The translations under genes were made by a program, and so were the position numbers. This document shows, piece by piece, positions 1 through 9,401 of a DNA stretch of 26,754 bases. The stretch covers positions 1 through 26,754 of the forward strand of contig DAIOVD010000042.1 in the NCBI GenBank assembly GCA_036759185.1, given 5' to 3'. The notes beneath the pieces were generated by a model. That model worked only from the letters and a program-made list of their open reading frames with translations. It ran no database searches and had not been told where the DNA came from. This DNA is from CAMDMI01 sp036759185. GTDB taxonomy: Bacteria > Bacteroidota > Bacteroidia > Cytophagales > Flexibacteraceae. Position 1 is the first letter of the stretch. Every line of letters starts with the position of its first letter.

Positions 1-117
1 TCTGAGCGTTTTTGCGGACCATCCAATCTGAATACAACAGAAATAAACAGATGGCTATGATTCCAGAGCCTAAAATCCGGTACGCAATCCGTTTATTTAA
101 TCTGTGCAGAATTCGCA

Positions 118-879
118 TCATTCCCGTACCACCGTCGTTTCCCAGCCGTCATACTCTCCTTCATACTCCTGTGCTGTTTCCCATAGGTACAAAACCACTT
201 CGTCGATGTTTTCTTCGGTGGTGCAATCTTCCCGGGAGACCAATAATTTATAGTCAAGTGGTTTGCCTTCTTCAGCCGGGATGTTTTCACAGCTGTAGCC
301 CTGACTTACAACCGACCGTGTAAAATCCGCCCGGTTTTCTTCTGTGGGGAAATATACCCAGTGTTCAATTTTTCTTGGCTGATCGGGCTTGTCTCCATAT
401 TCTTCCAATTGAGCAAGCAATCTCCGGTTCTGGATTCGCTGAAATTCTCTTTCATCCGGCAACAGAAATTCAAAATAGGTTTCCCATTCCGGTTCTTCGC
501 TGATTTCCAGTTGGGCAGAATAACCCTCAAATTCTGAAATACTGTTGATCACAACCGAAGCCGCATTGGCCGTTGTGGCGGCATAAAAGTAAAAGGAACG
601 GTGTCCGTTATGCGCAATGCGGCCTGCAAAAACGGCATCCAGTTTGTCGCCCAGTTCGCAGGACAGATTGTCTTCGATTTCAGAAAGTTTCTCCAGTTCG
701 TGCCCTTTCGGAAGTCCGTTTTCATCGGGATCCATCACACGTATCGAAATGTGAATCAGGTGGATTCTCTCTTCCAGCGGAGCAAATCGCCTCAGGTCCA
801 GATCAATGGCAATGCTGGCGGGCTTTTCATCCAGCAAGCAGAAATAGGCATCCCAGTCCGGGTGGTATTGTTCTTCCAT
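118..879 (-). CDS. DUF695 / RraB-like two-domain protein
   Basis: Cytoplasmic protein of 253 residues with no signal peptide or membrane segment. Residues about 5-140 resemble DUF695 (WDAYFCLLDEKPASIAIDL near the start, then an acidic stretch with SEIEDNLS). Residues about 147-251 resemble the RraB family (ribonuclease E inhibitor), with the typical IEHWVYFPTEENRADF segment at 171-186. RraB proteins bind RNase E in Gammaproteobacteria, but that role cannot be assumed in Bacteroidota, so no function is claimed. The reading frame stays open to a TTG at 891. The ATG at 879 is preferred because the protein then starts MEEQYHPDWD, just before the DUF695 match. It lies 27 bp downstream of the stop of the beta-propeller gene on the same strand and may be co-transcribed with it. 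Confidence 0.82.
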   Translation of the reverse strand: MEEQYHPDWDAYFCLLDEKPASIAIDLDLRRFAPLEERIHLIHISIRVMDPDENGLPKGHELEKLSEIEDNLSCELGDKLDAVFAGRIAHNGHRSFYFYAATTANAASVVINSISEFEGYSAQLEISEEPEWETYFEFLLPDEREFQRIQNRRLLAQLEEYGDKPDQPRKIEHWVYFPTEENRADFTRSVVSQGYSCENIPAEEGKPLDYKLLVSREDCTTEENIDEVVLYLWETAQEYEGEYDGWETTVVRE

Positions 880-906
880 AACCGAACGCAATAAAGTGAA
901 TGGCCG

Positions 907-2253
907 CTAATCCGTCACTTTCGAATCGGACAAAGCGGTGATAAAAATATCTTCTTCGCCCGCCGATTGCAGTCCGGTTTTGCCAAATGAAGATTTGGCT
1001 GTAAAGGATCCGCAAATCCAAAGATTGCCTTTCGCATCCAGTTTATGACCGGCACATTGAAAGGTGGAATTGAAGTCCTGTTTTCTTAATTCATCGAGAT
1101 TGCCCCGGTTGTCCCAGCGGGCAATGAAAACCTGGTTGTCAAATTCGCTCTTCAGGGTCTTTTTTCCGGACTCAATAAACTTATTGAAATAACCTGCTAC
1201 CATCACAGACTTCTGATTTTCCGTCAGTTGAATCGACAGCCCCTCATCCACATTGTCTCCCCCCAAAGTGGAAATCCATTGTACCTGTCCGTCGGTTTTG
1301 ATGGCACAGACAAACACATCGGTCTGTCCTTTGGAGATCTGAACCTGGTCGGTAAACTGGGTTTCGCCTGAGAATTTGCCAGTCAGATAGACAGTTCCCT
1401 GCACATCCGTCACGGCATCCGAAATCTGCGACTGGGCATCAAATCCGGAAAACGATTTTGTCCAGAGAATGGTGCCGGTTGCTTCCATACGGACGGCAAA
1501 TGAGGACTTCGAACTGTTGCCCACCAGTTCCCGTTCTTCCACATACAGAACCTGATCATATACACCGGCTGCGACCACACGGCCCCAGGGATCGGTGCTG
1601 AGCATCGTAATTTCATCAAAGCCGGAGCCACCCATTACTTTGGTCCAGGAGACGGTGCCCTGCCAGTCCAGTTTGGTAACGAATCCGTCGGTCATACCCA
1701 TTTGTCGTTTGATCGTAGCATCATACGGACCTGAATACAGGCCGCCAATGTACACTCCCCCCTGGTCGGTGACAGCAATGGCCTGTGGAAGAGCCGTTCC
1801 GGATGTCTCCAGTTTATTGACCCAGACTAGGTTCCCTTTCGGACTGATTTTAGCAACAAACACATCCGCCCCTTTTGTGATCAGGGTTTCTTTTTCAAAC
1901 TGTGCGGTGTCGGTAAAGACGCCTGTGATGTAAAGGTTGCCTTCCGGATCGCCTGTAATGGCGGTGGCAAAATCATCCAGCTTTCCACCGTATGATTTGA
2001 TCCAGAGCGGGATTCCGTCCGGATTATAGGCGGCTACATACACATCGCCTCCACCTATACCCATGATTTCTGTCTTATGAAATTTGGCCTGAAGACTGAA
2101 GCTTCCTGTTACGTAGAGGTTTTTCTGGGGACTGGCCCAGAGTCCGTTGGCCAGGTCGGTATTGGCGCCACCTGCCCGTTTTACCCAGTTGACCTGCGCA
2201 AAAACGGACGGAATCAGAAGGCTAAAGAAAAGAAAGAGGGTGGTTTTCGTCAT
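907..2253 (-). CDS. Secreted SBBP-repeat beta-propeller protein
   Basis: This 448-residue protein has an N-terminal signal peptide (MTKTTLFLFFSLLIPSVFAQ). The mature part consists of about seven repeats of roughly 50-60 residues, each with a core such as GNLYITGVF, GGVYIGGLY, GTVYLTGKF, KSVMVAGYF or GNLWICGSF, often preceded by GG.N.D. This is the SBBP (seven-bladed beta-propeller related) pattern, and seven repeats would fit a single propeller. Many Bacteroidota SBBP proteins carry a T9SS sorting domain after the propeller, but this one stops soon after the last blade (DIFITALSDSKVTD). It is therefore probably periplasmic or exported by another route. It follows dnaA on the same strand after 115 bp. 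Binding partner or enzymatic role is unknown. Confidence 0.85.
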   Translation of the reverse strand: MTKTTLFLFFSLLIPSVFAQVNWVKRAGGANTDLANGLWASPQKNLYVTGSFSLQAKFHKTEIMGIGGGDVYVAAYNPDGIPLWIKSYGGKLDDFATAITGDPEGNLYITGVFTDTAQFEKETLITKGADVFVAKISPKGNLVWVNKLETSGTALPQAIAVTDQGGVYIGGLYSGPYDATIKRQMGMTDGFVTKLDWQGTVSWTKVMGGSGFDEITMLSTDPWGRVVAAGVYDQVLYVEERELVGNSSKSSFAVRMEATGTILWTKSFSGFDAQSQISDAVTDVQGTVYLTGKFSGETQFTDQVQISKGQTDVFVCAIKTDGQVQWISTLGGDNVDEGLSIQLTENQKSVMVAGYFNKFIESGKKTLKSEFDNQVFIARWDNRGNLDELRKQDFNSTFQCAGHKLDAKGNLWICGSFTAKSSFGKTGLQSAGEEDIFITALSDSKVTD

Positions 2254-2368
2254 GAAGGATCGACAGTGAATGCTGACAGCAAAGAAAACCGTTCGAAAGC
2301 AAGTAGACGCATCAATTCAACCGATTCGTCTGCCGGGAAAGATTTATACGGAATTAGAAGGGGAACGC

Positions 2369-3868
2369 TTAGTTCGTTTGCAGCTGTTTCTTGAGATCGT
2401 CCACCGTCCGTTTGAAGGAATTGTCGGTATCGATCAGATTATGAACGCATTGAACGGCATGGATCACAGTGCTGTGGTCGCGGCCACCGAAATATTGTCC
2501 TATTTGTTTCAGGGAATAGTCCGTGTATTCTTTTGCAAAATACATCGCTACCTGGCGTGCGGTTGCAACTTCTTTCTTGCGGGTTTTGTCTTTCAGGTCG
2601 TTGATGCTCACCGAAAAATACGCACTCACCGAACGCTGGATTTTGTCGATGTCGACTTCCTTTTCAATGTTCTGAACAATGTTTTCCAGAATCTTTTTAG
2701 CCAGGGTGAGATCGAATTCCTGTTTGTTGAGAGAACTCTGTGCGATCAATGAAATGAGGGCGCCTTCCAGTTCACGGATGTTGGTGTCGATGTTGATAGC
2801 CAGATATTCGACCACTTCGATCGGCATGTTCACACCATCGTTCTGCATTTTTTTCTGAATGATGGCCATCCGGGTTTCGAAATCCGGTTGCTGCAAATCA
2901 GCGGTGAGACCCCATTTGAAACGGGAAATCAGACGCTCGTGCATGCCTTTCAAATCTTTCGGCGAACAATCGGAACTCAGAATGATCTGCTTTCCTGCCT
3001 GCTGAAGGTGGTTGAAAATGTGGAAGAAAATCTCCTGTGTTTTTTCCTTGCCCGCCAGAAACTGAACATCGTCGATGATGAGCACATCCATGTGCATGTA
3101 ATGCTCAGTGAAATCGTTGGCCGCATTTTTGGTCAGCGATTCGATGAACTGGTTGGTGAACTTTTCAGATGAAATGTAGATCACCTTCCGCTGGTTGTCG
3201 AGCTCCCGGATTTTGTTTCCGATGGCGTGCATCAGGTGAGTTTTACCCAGACCCACTCCGCCATACAGCATCAATGGATTGAAAGAGGTAATACCCGGTT
3301 TAAATGCGACAGCCAAACCAGCTGAACGTGCCAGACGGTTGCAGTCGCCTTCCACAAAATTATCAAAGCTGTAAGACGGAATCAGATTGGACTCGTCAAA
3401 AATCCTGTCTTTTTCCAGACGGTGAAAAAAGGCGGACTTACCGGTTTTCATTCCGTTATCGGCATGATTTCCGTTCATATGCTGGATATGCTGCGGAACC
3501 GGTTTCAGATTGGGGTATCCTTCTTTAAAAGCTCCGTTTTCCTGTTTCACCGGAGCGGGAGTGCCGTTTCCCTGATTGGGAAGTGTCATGTGAAGAGGAC
3601 GATTGTTGCGGTCTCCCTGATCCACCACAATGGAATATTCCAGTCTTGCTTTCGGACCTATGATGGACTGCAAAGCAAACTGCAATTCCTTCACAAAATG
3701 TTCTTCCAGCCATTCGTAAAAATACTGACTTGGAATTTCGATTGTGAGTTGCTGACCATGAAGTGATAATGGAACAATAGGCTCGAACCAGGTCTTGAAT
3801 GATTTCTCATCCACCTGATTCTGAATAATTTGAAGGCATTGATTCCAGGCACTTCGATGGTTATGCAT
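2369..3868 (-). CDS. dnaA: Chromosomal replication initiator DnaA
   Basis: The 499-residue protein has the full DnaA architecture. Domain I covers about 1-80 (helicase/DiaA interaction; WNQCLQIIQNQVDEKSFKTW). A variable linker covers about 85-155. The AAA+ ATPase has Walker A GGVGLGKT at 203-210, Walker B LIIDDVQF at 263-270, sensor I around ILSSD 296-300, an arginine-finger region RLISRF 312-317 and sensor II NIRELEGAL 363-371. The C-terminal DNA-binding domain ends in the DnaA signature GGRDHSTVIHA at 461-471, which reads TTATNCACA boxes. ATP-DnaA melts oriC and loads the helicase. The ATG at 3868 gives an N-terminus that aligns with the family. Four perfect boxes for this protein lie about 8 kb away at 12017-12074; I saw none in its own upstream region. 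Confidence 0.98.
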   Translation of the reverse strand: MHNHRSAWNQCLQIIQNQVDEKSFKTWFEPIVPLSLHGQQLTIEIPSQYFYEWLEEHFVKELQFALQSIIGPKARLEYSIVVDQGDRNNRPLHMTLPNQGNGTPAPVKQENGAFKEGYPNLKPVPQHIQHMNGNHADNGMKTGKSAFFHRLEKDRIFDESNLIPSYSFDNFVEGDCNRLARSAGLAVAFKPGITSFNPLMLYGGVGLGKTHLMHAIGNKIRELDNQRKVIYISSEKFTNQFIESLTKNAANDFTEHYMHMDVLIIDDVQFLAGKEKTQEIFFHIFNHLQQAGKQIILSSDCSPKDLKGMHERLISRFKWGLTADLQQPDFETRMAIIQKKMQNDGVNMPIEVVEYLAINIDTNIRELEGALISLIAQSSLNKQEFDLTLAKKILENIVQNIEKEVDIDKIQRSVSAYFSVSINDLKDKTRKKEVATARQVAMYFAKEYTDYSLKQIGQYFGGRDHSTVIHAVQCVHNLIDTDNSFKRTVDDLKKQLQTN

Positions 3869-4661
3869 GCAGAGGTTTGATATTAAGACGTGTGGCTTTT
3901 AAAATTGGGGAGGCAAAAGTCAGTCGCGGAATTCAATTTAAAAAATGGGTTCCGGATATTTTCGGAATGTCGGCATAAGGTTTTTTGAAAATAGAATTTG
4001 GACGTTTTTTTTTTCCTTCGTTATCAAATTGTTACCGGAAATCCAGCTCCCGCAACAATGCATACAAATTTTAAAAAACGAATAATTCTGTAAAAAAACC
4101 GGCCGGTTGAGCAAGACTTTTCCCTGGCTTAAGCAAGGCTTCATTCGAAATATATTTATGAATTTGTTTGTTTAATGTATTGTGATTCAGTGGAATGGTG
4201 AAAATATTTCATCCTTTTCAAACTCAAAGTCAGGGGTGTGTTGAATTTTAACCTATCTTTTACCAATCCGGATTTTCCTCTTCAAACCAGATGAGAATGA
4301 TCAGGCAGGAAATCCCATTTTTTCATACGCATTGATTTGCGAATGAGATGTTGGAATTGAGTCAGTCTTACCATCGCAAAATCTCAGGAATTATTGGCCA
4401 ATATTTCGGGATCTGACTGTTTCAGATTGAATTCCGGATTTATGGTTGTAGTGTGTTTTTGTTGCAATAAACTCTTCGTAAAAAAGATTCTTAAAAGTTG
4501 GGCGTAGACTTCGGTCTACGTCCGTGCGTTGGTGAATCTTAGATTCACGAGTCCTTTCAACATCTCACTCCATCATAGTCTTTTACTTCTCCAAACAGTT
4601 TTCAACTATTTCCACCTAATTGCCTTTCTCAAATCGACCAACTATCAACCAAGGGTTTTTT
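3869..4661. other. Non-coding stretch upstream of dnaA
   Basis: This 793-bp divergent spacer between dnaA and the esterase gene is AT-rich with several homopolymer tracts, such as the T run near 4006-4015. It must hold the promoter of dnaA (minus strand) and probably that of the esterase, but I could not pick a convincing Bacteroidota -33/-7 pair. The only clear structure is the double hairpin at 4500-4548, listed separately. A 68-residue open frame at 3938-4144 (minus) has no recognisable features and is not called. Confidence 0.6.
4500..4548. repeat. Two tandem perfect hairpins, REP-like element
   Basis: Hairpin 1: CGTAGAC (4503-4509), loop TTCG, GTCTACG (4514-4520). It can be extended by three outer pairs, one of them G-T, to a 10-bp stem with a stable UUCG-type tetraloop. 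Hairpin 2: GTGAATCT (4532-4539), one central T, AGATTCAC (4541-4548), a perfect 8-bp inverted repeat. The pair is separated by 8-11 bp and has no following T run, so it is not a standard terminator. Two neighbouring palindromes of this size outside genes resemble REP/BIME-type repeats. That identity is inference, because only one copy was noticed in this window. Confidence 0.5.
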
Positions 4662-5601
4662 ATGGCCTTTATGAAATCCACCTTCCTCGCCTTCCTTTTC
4701 TTCTGTGGATTTGCGCAGGCCCAATCCAAAAAGGACATCGTCATCGGTAAACACGATACCCTCTATTCGAACATCTTAAAAGAAAACCGCGAACTGTGGG
4801 TCTACATTCCACCTCTCGAAAATCCCGACATCCGGTCTGCTACCTATCCGGTGCTGTATCTGCTCGACGGCGACCGCCTCTTTCTCCAAACCGCCGGAAT
4901 TCTGGACCATCTCAGCGGACCCTACAGTGGCGAACGCTGTCCGAAGATGATCATCGTCGGCATTGTTCACAGCAACCGAATGAAAGACTTACTCCCCGTT
5001 ACAAAGGACGGAGCCCTCGAAACCTGCGACGATTTTACCGCCTTCCTGGAAAAGGAACTGATTCCCTATATCGACCGCACCTACCCGACGCAACCCTACC
5101 GAACGTTGCTCGGGCATTCGCTGGGTGGATTGCGGGTGGCCAATACGCTGCTGTCGCAACCGCAGATTTTCAACTCGTACATCGCACTCGATCCCAGTGC
5201 GGGGCACGATATGGGCGTTTGGTCGGAGCGGTCTTCAAAATTGATTCCNNNNNNNNNNNNNNNNNNNNNNNNNNNNNNNNNNNNNNNNNNNNNNNNNNNN
5301 NNNNNNNNNNNNNNNNNNNNNNNNNNNNNNNNNNNNNNNNNNNNNNNNGGATGGGCGGAAAATCTACGATGCGAAGGTGAGCACCGAACAGGCTCTGGCG
5401 ATCCTGGAGAGAAAGTACCAGGAGATTTCAACGCAGATGGGCTATGTCGTTTTGCCTTCCGAAGAATACGTGATGGAAATTGTGGGACAATTGCTGAACC
5501 GTGGCCAGACCGAAAAAGCCAAAGCCTTTGCCCGGCTCAACATCAAAAACTACCCCCAAAGCGAGCTGGCAAAATTTTATGTGAAGGAGATTGGGGAGTA
5601 G
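4662..5601 (+). CDS. Secreted esterase, alpha/beta hydrolase (split by assembly gap)
   Basis: Putative esterase of the Esterase-D/Fes-like family (PF00756 type). The N-terminal part has a signal peptide (MAFMKSTFLAFLFFCGFAQA), the YPVLYLLDGD strand-turn at 62-71, and the nucleophile elbow GHSLGG with Ser153. After the 100-N gap the coding frame resumes (DGRKIYDAKVSTEQALAILE...) and runs to the TAG at 5601, giving a helical TPR-like tail (NRGQTEKAKAFARLNIKNYP) common at the end of this family. The catalytic Asp/His region is probably inside the gap. The frames on the two sides differ by one, which means nothing because the gap length is arbitrary. The start is ATG 4662 (or ATG 4671); an upstream TTG at 4620 would displace the signal peptide. 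Substrate is unknown. Confidence 0.8.
5249..5348. other. Assembly gap (100 N)
   Basis: A run of exactly 100 N, the usual placeholder for a scaffold gap of unknown size. It sits inside the esterase gene. Confidence 0.99.
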
Positions 5602-5855
5602 GGTGGGGGAGATTTAGGATTAGTTATTGCATGGATGACAATCGATAATCATTTCCATTGATATAAATCTTATTTCAAGGCTTCCTGGTATGTATTTTTA
5701 GGTATTGAGTGATTTCCTCGTTAGAAAAATTAACGAATTGAGATATCCACTTCTTTCAATCTTTTTTTTACAAAATTCCCCCGGTTTGGTAGATTGATAA
5801 TTTTTTTCCTAAGTTGCCGACAGTACTTTTTTATTACCAATTTTAACCTTATTTT

Positions 5856-8474
5856 ATGTTCAAAAAGTTTATGCTGGCTGCATTTATTGCGGCCTGCCTT
5901 GGCGTTGCGCCTGTTCAGGCGCAGGCGACTAAGGTAAAAAAAGTTGTGTTTCAGGGATTCTGGTGGGATTACTGGAACAACAATTTCAGCAACGGATGGT
6001 CGAATTATCTCACGGAACTGGCCCCGCGGCTTAAGTCCATGGGTGTGGATGCCATCTGGATTCCTCCTTCATACCGCAATGGTTCTACGGGTTCCGTAGG
6101 CTATGGTCCGTTTGATGAGTATGATCTGGGCGACAAATACCAGAAAGGTTCCGTCCGCACCCGGATGGGAACCAAAGACGAACTTCTCCGAATGGTGGCC
6201 GTGATGCACGCCAACGGAATTGAAGTGATTCAGGATGTGGTGCTCAACCACACCAGCAGTGCCGGTTCCAACACAGGAGCGGGAGGACAGGATCCGGAAG
6301 TAAACTACTCAATGCGGAACCAGGGCGGATACAAAAACTTCCGCTACGTATCGTATGTGAGTCCGGCGATTGATGAGTCACAAAACGACTATTTCACCCG
6401 AAGCGGCCGCTGGCCAAAAAACTATCCGAACTTCTATCCCAATCTGAACAACAACTGCACCACGGGTGACATTTGTTCCGATTGGTGGGGGCCGGATATT
6501 TCGTATGAATCCACCGCATACGGACAGAGTTCCAATGTGCCAACAACCGGAACGGTCACAGTCGGTGGTTTCACCCGTTCGTATTTCAATCCTGCACAGG
6601 GTTCAAACTACATGCGTGACAACGGTCGCAACTGGCTGATGTGGTTGAAAAAACAAACAGGAGTCGATGGATGGCGCTGGGATGCCGTGAAGCATTTTCC
6701 GATTTATGTGCAGGAAGACTATACCTACAACACCAAATATACGCTTCCAACCTGGGCTCAGGGAGGCGAGGCTATGTTTAACGTGGGTGAGTGGATTGGC
6801 AACAAATCGGAACTGGATGCGTACGTAACCAACGTTCGCAGCGGAACCGAAGAGCACACCGGAACCTTCGATTTTTCACTTCGTGGCTATGGTCCGAATG
6901 GCGGAGTGTACGGAATGGTGCTGGGAACCGGAGCGTACAACTTACAAAATATGCCGGGTGAGCAACAGGACAAGCGATACTATAATTATAGTACGCAACG
7001 TGTTCACCGGACGGTTCCGTTTGTGAACAGCCACGATACCTATCGTCCCCGTCTGGATGCGTCGGGTAATTTTCTGAAACCACTCGGAGATGCATCGGGC
7101 TGGGATACCGGAAATGAAGTGGGTGGAAACGGACAGCACATCGATCCCCGCGAGCCAAGATTGTATGCGGCCTATGCCACAATTTTCTCGGTCGATGGAA
7201 ACCCAACCGTTTTCTTTGAAGATTTGTTCGACATCGGAACCACCGGCAAACGCTGGAGCCATTTGCCATCCAGCACCGTTGACCTTCCGGTTCGTGAAGA
7301 CATTGCCAACATCATGCGGGCACACGGAAAACTGCAGTTCAAAAACGGCGACTATGCCGTGGCCACTTCACGTGGTGGTGCACAGGCACCGTATTATGCC
7401 ACCGGAGGAAGCGGAGACCACGTTGTATTTGAGCGTATCGGCAAAGCCATCATTGGTGTAACCGATGCTTTCAGTTCCGTCGCCAACAACACAGCCGATC
7501 AGCAGGTTTGGGTGAGTGTGGGAGATGCTTCCTGGAATGGCAAAGCCCTGATCGATTATTCAGGAGCGCATGGTGTTACAACCTCAACCGTACAGGCTGA
7601 CGGACGGGTCCTGATCAAAACTGCTCCTTGCGGACACACCATTTCCGGAGCAAGAGGACACGGGTATTCCATCTGGGCACCGATTCCAACCGGTGTTACG
7701 TTCAGCACTGTGAATGATATCTACAATTACCTCATGACCTACAATCCGGGTCGCAGCACATTGACAACACAGGAGTGGGAGATGGCCAACGATCTGGGCG
7801 ACAGCCACGCCAGTTCTTTGAAACAAGGTGGCGCATTGCCAACCAATTCAACAGCACAGCGTACAGTTGGACGGATTTATGTGAATGCAGGTTCACCTGT
7901 TTCCTACAAGTTGTATCCGGAGGTAAATGGCCGTTCTCAAAACATGGCTTTGTATAATACCAGTGGTACTATCTTGTCTCAGGTTACCGGCACTTCCAGC
8001 AATACTGCTCCTCTTAGTGGAACATATACTCCCACTGCTGCTGGTTGGTTGACCATCAAAGTCAAAAATTCAAATGCGACAACAGCCGGAATGAAAGTTT
8101 GGGTGAATACAGCTTATACTGCACCGACTACTGTCAATACCCGTACTTCACCGGGAAATCTTCGTGTGGCAGTTGAGGATGAGTCAGAAGGAATTTCTAC
8201 CGAAGAGCTGAATACCAATGGAGCCAGCATCGAGGTGTATCCAAATCCAACGACGTCTGATGTCAATTTCACCTTCCAGAATCTGGGTGCCGATGAAGTG
8301 ATGACTGCCAGGCTGGTCGATCTCAAAGGTCGTGAACTGTTGGTCGTCGAAGGAACACAGGCTGATATGCAGGCACATTTCAACAAGGCGTTCGCTGATG
8401 TGAAAAGTGGTATCTACATTTTGAGTGTTGATTCTCATAGCCTCAACCAGCGAATCCGTCTGGTAAAAAAATAG
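5856..8474 (+). CDS. Secreted GH13 alpha-amylase with T9SS sorting domain
   Basis: An 872-residue endo-acting starch hydrolase. Signal peptide is residues 1-23 (MFKKFMLAAFIAACLGVAPVQAQ). The GH13 (beta/alpha)8 barrel shows all four conserved regions: DVVLNH 127-132, GWRWDAVKH 272-280 (nucleophile Asp276), GEWIG 311-315 (acid/base Glu312) and FVNSHD 389-394 (Asp394). The segment from DAIWIPPSYR to GYGPFDEYDLGDKYQKG resembles the liquefying bacterial amylases (subfamily GH13_5), which is a likely but unproven assignment. A domain C ends near RGHGYSIWAP (about 608), followed by a module of about 150 residues that I do not recognise. Residues 791-872 (EVYPNPTTSDV ... SGIYILSV ... RIRLVKK) are a type A T9SS sorting domain, so the enzyme should be exported through T9SS and processed by PorU. 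It has its own terminator. Confidence 0.95.
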   Translation: MFKKFMLAAFIAACLGVAPVQAQATKVKKVVFQGFWWDYWNNNFSNGWSNYLTELAPRLKSMGVDAIWIPPSYRNGSTGSVGYGPFDEYDLGDKYQKGSVRTRMGTKDELLRMVAVMHANGIEVIQDVVLNHTSSAGSNTGAGGQDPEVNYSMRNQGGYKNFRYVSYVSPAIDESQNDYFTRSGRWPKNYPNFYPNLNNNCTTGDICSDWWGPDISYESTAYGQSSNVPTTGTVTVGGFTRSYFNPAQGSNYMRDNGRNWLMWLKKQTGVDGWRWDAVKHFPIYVQEDYTYNTKYTLPTWAQGGEAMFNVGEWIGNKSELDAYVTNVRSGTEEHTGTFDFSLRGYGPNGGVYGMVLGTGAYNLQNMPGEQQDKRYYNYSTQRVHRTVPFVNSHDTYRPRLDASGNFLKPLGDASGWDTGNEVGGNGQHIDPREPRLYAAYATIFSVDGNPTVFFEDLFDIGTTGKRWSHLPSSTVDLPVREDIANIMRAHGKLQFKNGDYAVATSRGGAQAPYYATGGSGDHVVFERIGKAIIGVTDAFSSVANNTADQQVWVSVGDASWNGKALIDYSGAHGVTTSTVQADGRVLIKTAPCGHTISGARGHGYSIWAPIPTGVTFSTVNDIYNYLMTYNPGRSTLTTQEWEMANDLGDSHASSLKQGGALPTNSTAQRTVGRIYVNAGSPVSYKLYPEVNGRSQNMALYNTSGTILSQVTGTSSNTAPLSGTYTPTAAGWLTIKVKNSNATTAGMKVWVNTAYTAPTTVNTRTSPGNLRVAVEDESEGISTEELNTNGASIEVYPNPTTSDVNFTFQNLGADEVMTARLVDLKGRELLVVEGTQADMQAHFNKAFADVKSGIYILSVDSHSLNQRIRLVKK

Positions 8475-8493
8475 GAATATTCAATCCATAACA

Positions 8494-8528
8494 GAAAAGC
8501 CCGGAGCACAAGTTCCGGGTTTTTTTTG
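8494..8528 (+). terminator. Rho-independent terminator of the amylase gene
   Basis: Stem CCCGGA (8500-8505) and TCCGGG (8514-8519) with an 8-nt loop, extended by a G-T and A-T pairs into the flanking A tract, then a run of eight T (8520-8527). It begins about 20 bp after the amylase stop codon. Because of the A tract on the other side it may also work for the minus-strand gene that ends at 8658. Confidence 0.9.
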
Positions 8529-8657
8529 TTTCTGATGTTGGTTTTTGAATAGGGAAATCTGTTCAATAGACTGAATTACATTCCTGTAAAGTCTGCAGGA
8601 AATAAGATTCTGGTTTCGCCTTCTTTCGCCCCATTCCTAATTCTCAATTCCTAATTC

Positions 8658-9401
8658 CTAATTGTCCCTTCTCTCCCTTCCCGTTACTTTATTGAGCTCA
8701 CTTTCATAATCCGGGTGGTTGCTTTTCATAATCTGGTCCCAGAAAGAAAAGTAGAGTCCATAATTTGACGTCATGTACCGGTGGTGCATGTTGTGGTGGG
8801 TACTGGTGTTTTGCCATTGTCCCAATTTTGAGTGGTAAAACCAGTCCGGGAAAATTTCAAATCCCAGATGACCGATGGTGTTCATCAGAATCATAAGAAA
8901 CAGAAAAATAAACAGAGCAAGTGGATGAAAGGGAAAGATGGCGAGGCTCAAGGGTAGAAAAACAGCGTTCACAATAGCTTCCAGCGGGTGGAAGGAAAAC
9001 GATGCCCATGGCGAAGGATTGGTGGAACGATGATGTATTTTGTGTACCCACCGATACACAGAAGGCAGATGCATCCAGCGATGTGTCCAGTAAAACCAGG
9101 TGTCGTGCAACAACATAAGACAGACAACGGATCCTGCCAGCTTTGCCAAAGACAACGGATCTGTAAGTGGAGTGAACCGGTTTGGGAAATAGCCATGAAT
9201 CCGGCACCACACACTCAGATAACCGATGGCGCCGAAAATAAGGATGGTGCGCAAAGAGTACATTACCTCATTTTGCAGAGAAGATGGGGAAGGAAACCGG
9301 GGCTGAATTTTCCGGTGCTTCCAGGGATGTTTTTTCCAGATGTAAAAGACAACATAAAAGCCGCCGGCAAACAGCACATAGCGAAACAGATTGACCAGAA
9401 A
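8658..9401 (-). CDS. Fatty acid hydroxylase / sterol desaturase family membrane protein (5' end missing)
   Basis: A 247-residue C-terminal part is visible; the N-terminus lies in the assembly gap. The protein has several hydrophobic segments and the histidine clusters that bind the di-iron centre in this family: HDTWFYWTHRWMH, HKIHHRS and a final THHNMHH followed by NYGLYFSFWDQIM. Family members are O2-dependent membrane enzymes that hydroxylate or desaturate lipids (fatty acids, sterols, carotenoids). The substrate here cannot be told from sequence. The last visible codon before the gap is in frame (FLVNLFRYV...). It is transcribed away from the histidine kinase gene, so both starts and the shared promoter region lie in or next to the gap. 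Confidence 0.9.
   Translation of the reverse strand, partial: FLVNLFRYVLFAGGFYVVFYIWKKHPWKHRKIQPRFPSPSSLQNEVMYSLRTILIFGAIGYLSVWCRIHGYFPNRFTPLTDPLSLAKLAGSVVCLMLLHDTWFYWTHRWMHLPSVYRWVHKIHHRSTNPSPWASFSFHPLEAIVNAVFLPLSLAIFPFHPLALFIFLFLMILMNTIGHLGFEIFPDWFYHSKLGQWQNTSTHHNMHHRYMTSNYGLYFSFWDQIMKSNHPDYESELNKVTGRERRDN

Noticed and set aside
3938..4144. Minus-strand 68-codon open frame upstream of dnaA
   Set aside because: No signal, domain, conserved motif or plausible neighbour relation; it crosses the AT-rich control region of dnaA and its composition looks non-coding.
8632..8664. Short tandem units of CCTAATT/TTCCTAA type
   Set aside because: Only about three imperfect copies at the 3' end of the hydroxylase gene; too short and irregular to call a repeat array or CRISPR.
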